17,147 nucleotides of DNA. Origin: Candidatus Heimdallarchaeota archaeon (GTDB lineage Archaea > Asgardarchaeota > Heimdallarchaeia > Heimdallarchaeales > Heimdallarchaeaceae). The notes beneath the pieces were generated by a model. That model saw only the letters and a program-made list of their open reading frames with translations, searched no databases and was not told where the DNA came from. Positions 13,778 through 17,147 of the stretch are shown here, piece after piece. The DNA is taken from contig JAGLTP010000020.1 of assembly GCA_023135215.1 (NCBI GenBank), positions 1-17,147 on the forward strand. The letters are read 5' to 3'. How positions within the stretch are numbered: position 1 is the first letter of the stretch; every line of letters begins with the position of its first letter. The translations under genes and the position numbers were made by a program.

Positions 13778-15082
13778 TCATACTCTTTCCAAATATGTTT
13801 GATACTCCCAATCCCATTCCTGTTCTTCACCTTTATTTTTTGCTTCAAGATATTCTTTGTATTCTTTACGTTTTACACTCAAGAAAATTTCTAGGATCTC
13901 ATCATTAAGAACTTCTTTAACAAAAGCACTTTCTCCTAAATGATCTAGTGCTTCATTTAGATTTTCAGGAAGCTTAGTTATTCCCATTTCTTCTCTTTCT
14001 TGAGAAGATAAATCTTCTATGTTTCTGGTTGTTGATGAAATAGGCTCAATTTTTCTTTTAATGCCGTCTAATCCTGCTGCTAATAGGAGCGCAAAAGCTA
14101 AGTAAATATTCGCAGCACCATCAGTTGCTCTATATTCTAATCTTGCATTCTTTTCATAACCAGGAATGCGAATTAATGCAGTTCTGTTAGCTACACCCCA
14201 TGATTTGAATACAGGTGCTTCATGACCTGGTACTAGTCTCTTATAGGAGTTTGTCGTCGGATTGAGAATTGCTGTCATTGCATCCACATGTTCCAAAATT
14301 CCTCCAATAAAATATCTGAGTTCTTCACTTATACCCTTCTCCCCATCAGAGAAAATATCTTTTCCATCTTTGACTAAATATTGATGAATATGAAATCCAT
14401 TCCCAGCTTGATCAGGAAAAGGTTTAGGCATAAAAGTACCAATAATCTCTTCAAAAGCTGAATCAGCTTTTATAATCATTTTTGCTGTTTGAACATTATC
14501 AGCTTGTTTGAGTGCATCTAAAACTAAGAATTCAATCTCTTGTTGTCCAGCTCCACATTCATGATGAATTGTTTTTACGGGTATTCCCATCTTTTTCATA
14601 TCAGCTGCTATGTCTCTTCTTAAAGATCCCATCATATCAAAAGGAAGTATGTCCATATACTGACCATAATCTATTGGATCGAATTCGAAATCTAAGAAAA
14701 ACCATTCCAGTTCAGGTCTTGTTTTGTATTCATATCCTAGTTTCTTTGCTTGTTCAATTACTCTCTTCAAAATACTTCGAGGATCAGTAGGATGAGGTTT
14801 ATCATCATTTCCATAAATGTCACAGATAAATCTCGCTACTCTTGGTTCCCAGGGAAGTATGGCTAAAGTATCAAAATCTGGAATAATTTTCATATCGCTC
14901 TGTTCAGTTTTAAGAAAACCTAATGAAGAACCATCTACTCCAGTACCATTTCTCATTTCTTTCCAAATGTCAACAGGAAATTCTACAGATTTTAGTTCCC
15001 CAAAAATAGTTGAAAATTGAAATTGTATAAATTCTATCCCATTTTCTTTAAAGTAATTTTCCAAATCATTCATCGCTTTCAT
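13778..15082 (-). CDS. glnA: Glutamine synthetase, type I (alpha-like)
   Basis: This 434-residue enzyme forms glutamine from glutamate, ammonia and ATP, and acts as a cytosolic dodecamer. Conserved residues are present: ammonium site D50 and S53 in GVDGSSLGF, metal ligands E124 and E126 (RPELEWFF), E175 and E182 (HHECGAGQQEIEF), H231 (GNGFHIHQ), the glutamate-binding loop NPTTNSYKRLVPGHEAP (274-290), and E316/R318 (RLEYRATDGAANIYLAFALLL). The length and the absence of the NLYDLP adenylylation motif put it with GSI-alpha, so control by adenylylation is not expected. Retained D50/S53 argue against a gamma-glutamylpolyamine synthetase. Starts at 15082 and 15073 are both possible; AGGATG lies ahead of the second. 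It is divergent from arginine decarboxylase and has its own TATA box. Confidence 0.95.
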   Translation of the reverse strand: MKAMNDLENYFKENGIEFIQFQFSTIFGELKSVEFPVDIWKEMRNGTGVDGSSLGFLKTEQSDMKIIPDFDTLAILPWEPRVARFICDIYGNDDKPHPTDPRSILKRVIEQAKKLGYEYKTRPELEWFFLDFEFDPIDYGQYMDILPFDMMGSLRRDIAADMKKMGIPVKTIHHECGAGQQEIEFLVLDALKQADNVQTAKMIIKADSAFEEIIGTFMPKPFPDQAGNGFHIHQYLVKDGKDIFSDGEKGISEELRYFIGGILEHVDAMTAILNPTTNSYKRLVPGHEAPVFKSWGVANRTALIRIPGYEKNARLEYRATDGAANIYLAFALLLAAGLDGIKRKIEPISSTTRNIEDLSSQEREEMGITKLPENLNEALDHLGESAFVKEVLNDEILEIFLSVKRKEYKEYLEAKNKGEEQEWDWEYQTYLERV

Positions 15083-15119
15083 CCTAGAGATTTTGCTTTA
15101 ATCATTATCGTATATTTTC

Positions 15120-15128
15120 TATATATAT
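15120..15128 (-). promoter_or_regulatory. TATA box for glnA
   Basis: On the minus strand ATATATATA lies about 42 bases before the first glnA ATG, predicting a leader of about 15-25 bases that includes AGGATG. It stands back-to-back with the arginine decarboxylase promoter in a 97-base gap. Confidence 0.5.
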
Positions 15129-15141
15129 GTTTTTTCGATAA

Positions 15142-15150
15142 TTATTTAAG
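15142..15150 (+). promoter_or_regulatory. TATA box for arginine decarboxylase
   Basis: TTATTTAAG is centred about 34 bases before the ATG at 15180, predicting transcription start near 15172 and a leader of a few bases. That start point would fall just after the alternative TTG at 15171, which supports the ATG. Confidence 0.5.
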
Positions 15151-15179
15151 TAGTTCAAAGTGAATAGGGTTTGTTATTC

Positions 15180-15734
15180 ATGTTACCAACAAGATTTTGG
15201 CTCACAACAGGGACTGGTCAATCCGAAGGTTCAGAACTAGAATCTATAGATTCAGCTTTTATGGATGCTGGAATAGGGTACCAGAACCATGTTGCTGTTT
15301 CTTCAATACCTCCGAAAGAGGAGATTTACCCTAAAGTTGATCGTGAGAAAGGAATCACCTATGTTCCAATTAATGGTGAAATAAAGCTATTACCTTTCAG
15401 TTCCATCATTCATGTAGTTAGATCAATGAATATAGGAAACAAAGGAGACAAAATAGCATGCAGTATAGCCTTAGCTAAGATTGAAACAGATGTAGATGGT
15501 AAACCCCAAAAGTGTGTGTTAGCATTTGAAGCTCAAAGTTCTTCTCGAAGCAAAGTTGAAGAAAAAGCAGAGATGGGAGTAAAAGAAATGATTGAACTGA
15601 GAGCAGGACGAGTACAGGAAGATTGGGGGAAATCTGGGTATAAACTAGTCAGTTCATCTCTCCAGATTGAGAAGCAATATGGATGTGTTGTAGCATTTGT
15701 TGTTTTCGATCCTTTCACTTACGAACAATTATGA
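15180..15734 (+). CDS. pdaD: Pyruvoyl-dependent arginine decarboxylase (PvlArgDC)
   Basis: The product has 184 residues from the ATG at 15180; a TTG nine bases earlier is possible. The enzyme turns arginine into agmatine, the first step to putrescine and to agmatinylated tRNA-Ile in archaea. It cleaves itself between two serines to make a beta chain and an alpha chain carrying the pyruvoyl group. The site is visible as VSSIPP, with S41/S42, after DAGIGYQN. The catalytic glutamate is E117 in LAFEA, matching the position in the Methanocaldococcus enzyme. The N-terminal GTGQSEG segment is also typical. A somewhat longer loop (about 100-112) precedes the catalytic strand. It is divergent from glnA, sharing a 97-base promoter region. 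No agmatinase or other polyamine gene follows in the window. Confidence 0.9.
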   Translation: MLPTRFWLTTGTGQSEGSELESIDSAFMDAGIGYQNHVAVSSIPPKEEIYPKVDREKGITYVPINGEIKLLPFSSIIHVVRSMNIGNKGDKIACSIALAKIETDVDGKPQKCVLAFEAQSSSRSKVEEKAEMGVKEMIELRAGRVQEDWGKSGYKLVSSSLQIEKQYGCVVAFVVFDPFTYEQL

Positions 15735-15820
15735 TTTTTATGATTTAAGAAAACGTATGAGACGCAAAGCATAAAAATAGTACATTTTAAAACTACCAAG
15801 CACAAATTAAGTGACGCAAT

Positions 15821-17147
15821 ATGAGACTAAAGAAATCACTAACCCTACTATTATTGACTTCAATACTGGTGAGTGTTGTATTCAGTGTTACAAACACAAA
15901 TAACGTTATAGCAGAAGATGAAGCTAAACCAAGGCTTGAAAGTTTAACAGCAGAAGGTTTTGAAGGCTTTCCTGGTCAGAATTATCCAGCTGGAACTCTG
16001 ATTACTGTTGAATATTCTGTTAAGCGATATGTTGGAGTTGATAGCGTTATATTAGTTGGTGAAGGTTCCAATTTTACTCTAGATATAAATCAGGGTTTGG
16101 AGTTAAACTTCTCTAATTCTTTTGAAGTACGATCGTACTATACAGGTACATTCAATTTGACAGAACACTCATACTTCAAAGCATATGGGTGGATTGGGGA
16201 AATCACAAATGGAACCTATGAAGAAGTAGATTACTTTGCTCATCTAGGTCCTTGGCACTATCTTTATGTGAATGAAATTCTTCCACCACAATTTGATAAA
16301 ATTATCAATGCGACTAGTACAGGTGTAGATAAGGTATATTATTCTCCTGCTAATTATACAAATCACACAATTGTTATTCGTTTCAAAGTATTCGAAGGAG
16401 GAGAGAATGAAAATATAACCTTAGTAACTTCACTTTATCGTGATAAAATCTCTAACGCATCACTGACTGTTTTCGATGCTGATGTAACATTCATCAAAAT
16501 GGATTGGGTAAATGAAACTCATGAAGCCTATGAAGTCTATAACACGACAATAACATTTACAACGAGAACACTCTATTTCACTGCAAATAACTCGCATGGG
16601 TGGGATACTTGGGATGAAGGATTGATAAAAGATAAGCTAAATATCTACAGAATAGATAATGGTTTCCATTTTGAATCTAAGACAGTATTAAATGAAAGAC
16701 ATACAGAAGTTGACCCTATTAGGTTAAATATTACATCAATAAATGCAACAGAATTCGAAACATTTGGCATTAGTTATTATGTTGTTGAAAGTTCAGATAA
16801 CAATACAAAAATAGTTCCATGGACGTTAGTAGATGCATCTCTAAACACAACATATTTTGATATTGATAGTGATGGATTCAATAGCACAATCAGGAAATTT
16901 AATTCAACAATTGGTCCTTTTAATGTTGGAAATGTTATCTACTTTGAAGCATACAATATTTACAAAGGAGAACATTATAACGAAACTACAGGTAACCTTC
17001 ACAGAGTAGAAATCTACGATTCCACTCCTGTACTATCTCTCACTCCTAAAGATGGAATTTACACAAATAATGAAACTGTAACCTTCTATTATGAGGTCGA
17101 ATTAGTTCGAGGAAATATTACTGAAGCAACATTCGATTATGGAGATG
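15821..17147 (+). CDS. Secreted, heavily sequon-bearing surface protein (partial, runs off the window)
   Basis: This reading frame opens at the ATG at 15821 and stays open to the window edge, giving 442 residues so far without a stop. It starts with a signal peptide: MRLKK, a hydrophobic core LTLLLLTSILVSVVFSV, and a likely cleavage site near residue 31 (NVIA before EDEA). The rest is rich in beta-strand patterns, Tyr, Thr and Asn, with about twenty N-glycosylation sequons (for example NFT, NLT, NGT, NYT, NIT, NST). The closing part, beginning TPVLSLTPKDGIY, looks like the opening of an Ig-like or cadherin-like repeat as seen in large archaeal surface proteins. It is probably outside the cell and anchored or S-layer-associated. 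No enzyme motif is visible. Upstream candidate TATA stretches are ATAAAAATA at 15771 and TTTTAAAAC at 15785. Confidence 0.8.
   Translation, partial: MRLKKSLTLLLLTSILVSVVFSVTNTNNVIAEDEAKPRLESLTAEGFEGFPGQNYPAGTLITVEYSVKRYVGVDSVILVGEGSNFTLDINQGLELNFSNSFEVRSYYTGTFNLTEHSYFKAYGWIGEITNGTYEEVDYFAHLGPWHYLYVNEILPPQFDKIINATSTGVDKVYYSPANYTNHTIVIRFKVFEGGENENITLVTSLYRDKISNASLTVFDADVTFIKMDWVNETHEAYEVYNTTITFTTRTLYFTANNSHGWDTWDEGLIKDKLNIYRIDNGFHFESKTVLNERHTEVDPIRLNITSINATEFETFGISYYVVESSDNNTKIVPWTLVDASLNTTYFDIDSDGFNSTIRKFNSTIGPFNVGNVIYFEAYNIYKGEHYNETTGNLHRVEIYDSTPVLSLTPKDGIYTNNETVTFYYEVELVRGNITEATFDYGD

Noticed and set aside
14512..14790. 92-residue plus-strand frame opposite glnA
   Set aside because: Shadow of the conserved glutamine synthetase reading frame.
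13778..15082. Gamma-glutamylpolyamine synthetase instead of glutamine synthetase, suggested by the arginine decarboxylase neighbour
   Set aside because: The ammonium-site residues D50 and S53 and all metal ligands are kept as in true GSI.
1..17147. CRISPR arrays, tRNA or rRNA genes, insertion sequences, att sites
   Set aside because: No regularly spaced repeats, no tRNA-like conserved blocks, and no transposase or integrase motifs were found by eye on either strand.

Overview
The window is AT-rich archaeal DNA, most likely from an Asgard archaeon, possibly a low-GC Heimdall- or Loki-like lineage. The archaeal signs are a COG1478 (CofE-type) ligase, a pyruvoyl-dependent arginine decarboxylase, TATA boxes placed 20-45 bases before start codons, poly-U type ends, and a secreted protein dense in N-glycosylation sequons. 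The Asgard signs are the eukaryote-like domains: an Rpn11/CSN5-like MPN+ (JAMM) peptidase with a C-terminal membrane anchor, a long winged-helix-repeat protein ending in a RING-like zinc finger, and a protein with longin-like and roadblock-like ends. The lineage call is inference: no rRNA or ribosomal protein gene is present to test it.

Layout. 109-2462 (minus): a longin/roadblock-like protein and, upstream of it, a 402-residue acidic low-complexity protein with a basic tail. 2664-4598 (plus): a small-molecule-kinase-like protein, then the tail-anchored JAMM peptidase. 4662-6322 (plus): a CofE-family gamma-glutamyl ligase and a dihydropteroate synthase homologue separated by 2 bases. 6346-7422 (minus): a galactokinase-like GHMP kinase, divergent from an AAA/STAND-type ATPase at 7535-8782 (plus). 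8805-10402 (minus): two membrane proteins of unknown family. 10494-13674 (minus): a tight cluster of the winged-helix/RING protein, a MazG-like protein and a LolD/MacB-type ABC ATPase. 13778-15082 (minus) is type I glutamine synthetase, divergent from arginine decarboxylase at 15180-15734 (plus). The window ends inside a secreted surface protein starting at 15821. All gaps between genes are shorter than 300 bases. I saw no tRNA, rRNA, CRISPR array or mobile element.

How the genes may work together. The most interesting theme is a possible protein-modification or protein-complex toolkit. It comprises an MPN+ protease fixed in the membrane, a kinase-like partner beside it, and about 7 kb away a protein built of about eight PCI-like winged helices plus a RING-like finger. 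In eukaryotes, PCI/winged-helix and MPN proteins occur together in the proteasome lid, the COP9 signalosome and eIF3, and winged helices accompany RING or E3 function in cullins and UFL1. No ubiquitin-like, E1 or E2 gene is visible here, so the link is a hypothesis. A second theme is pterin metabolism: the CofE-like ligase next to a DHPS homologue may act on a folate-type substrate rather than on F420. Glutamine synthetase and arginine decarboxylase share one intergenic region and cover nitrogen assimilation and agmatine formation.
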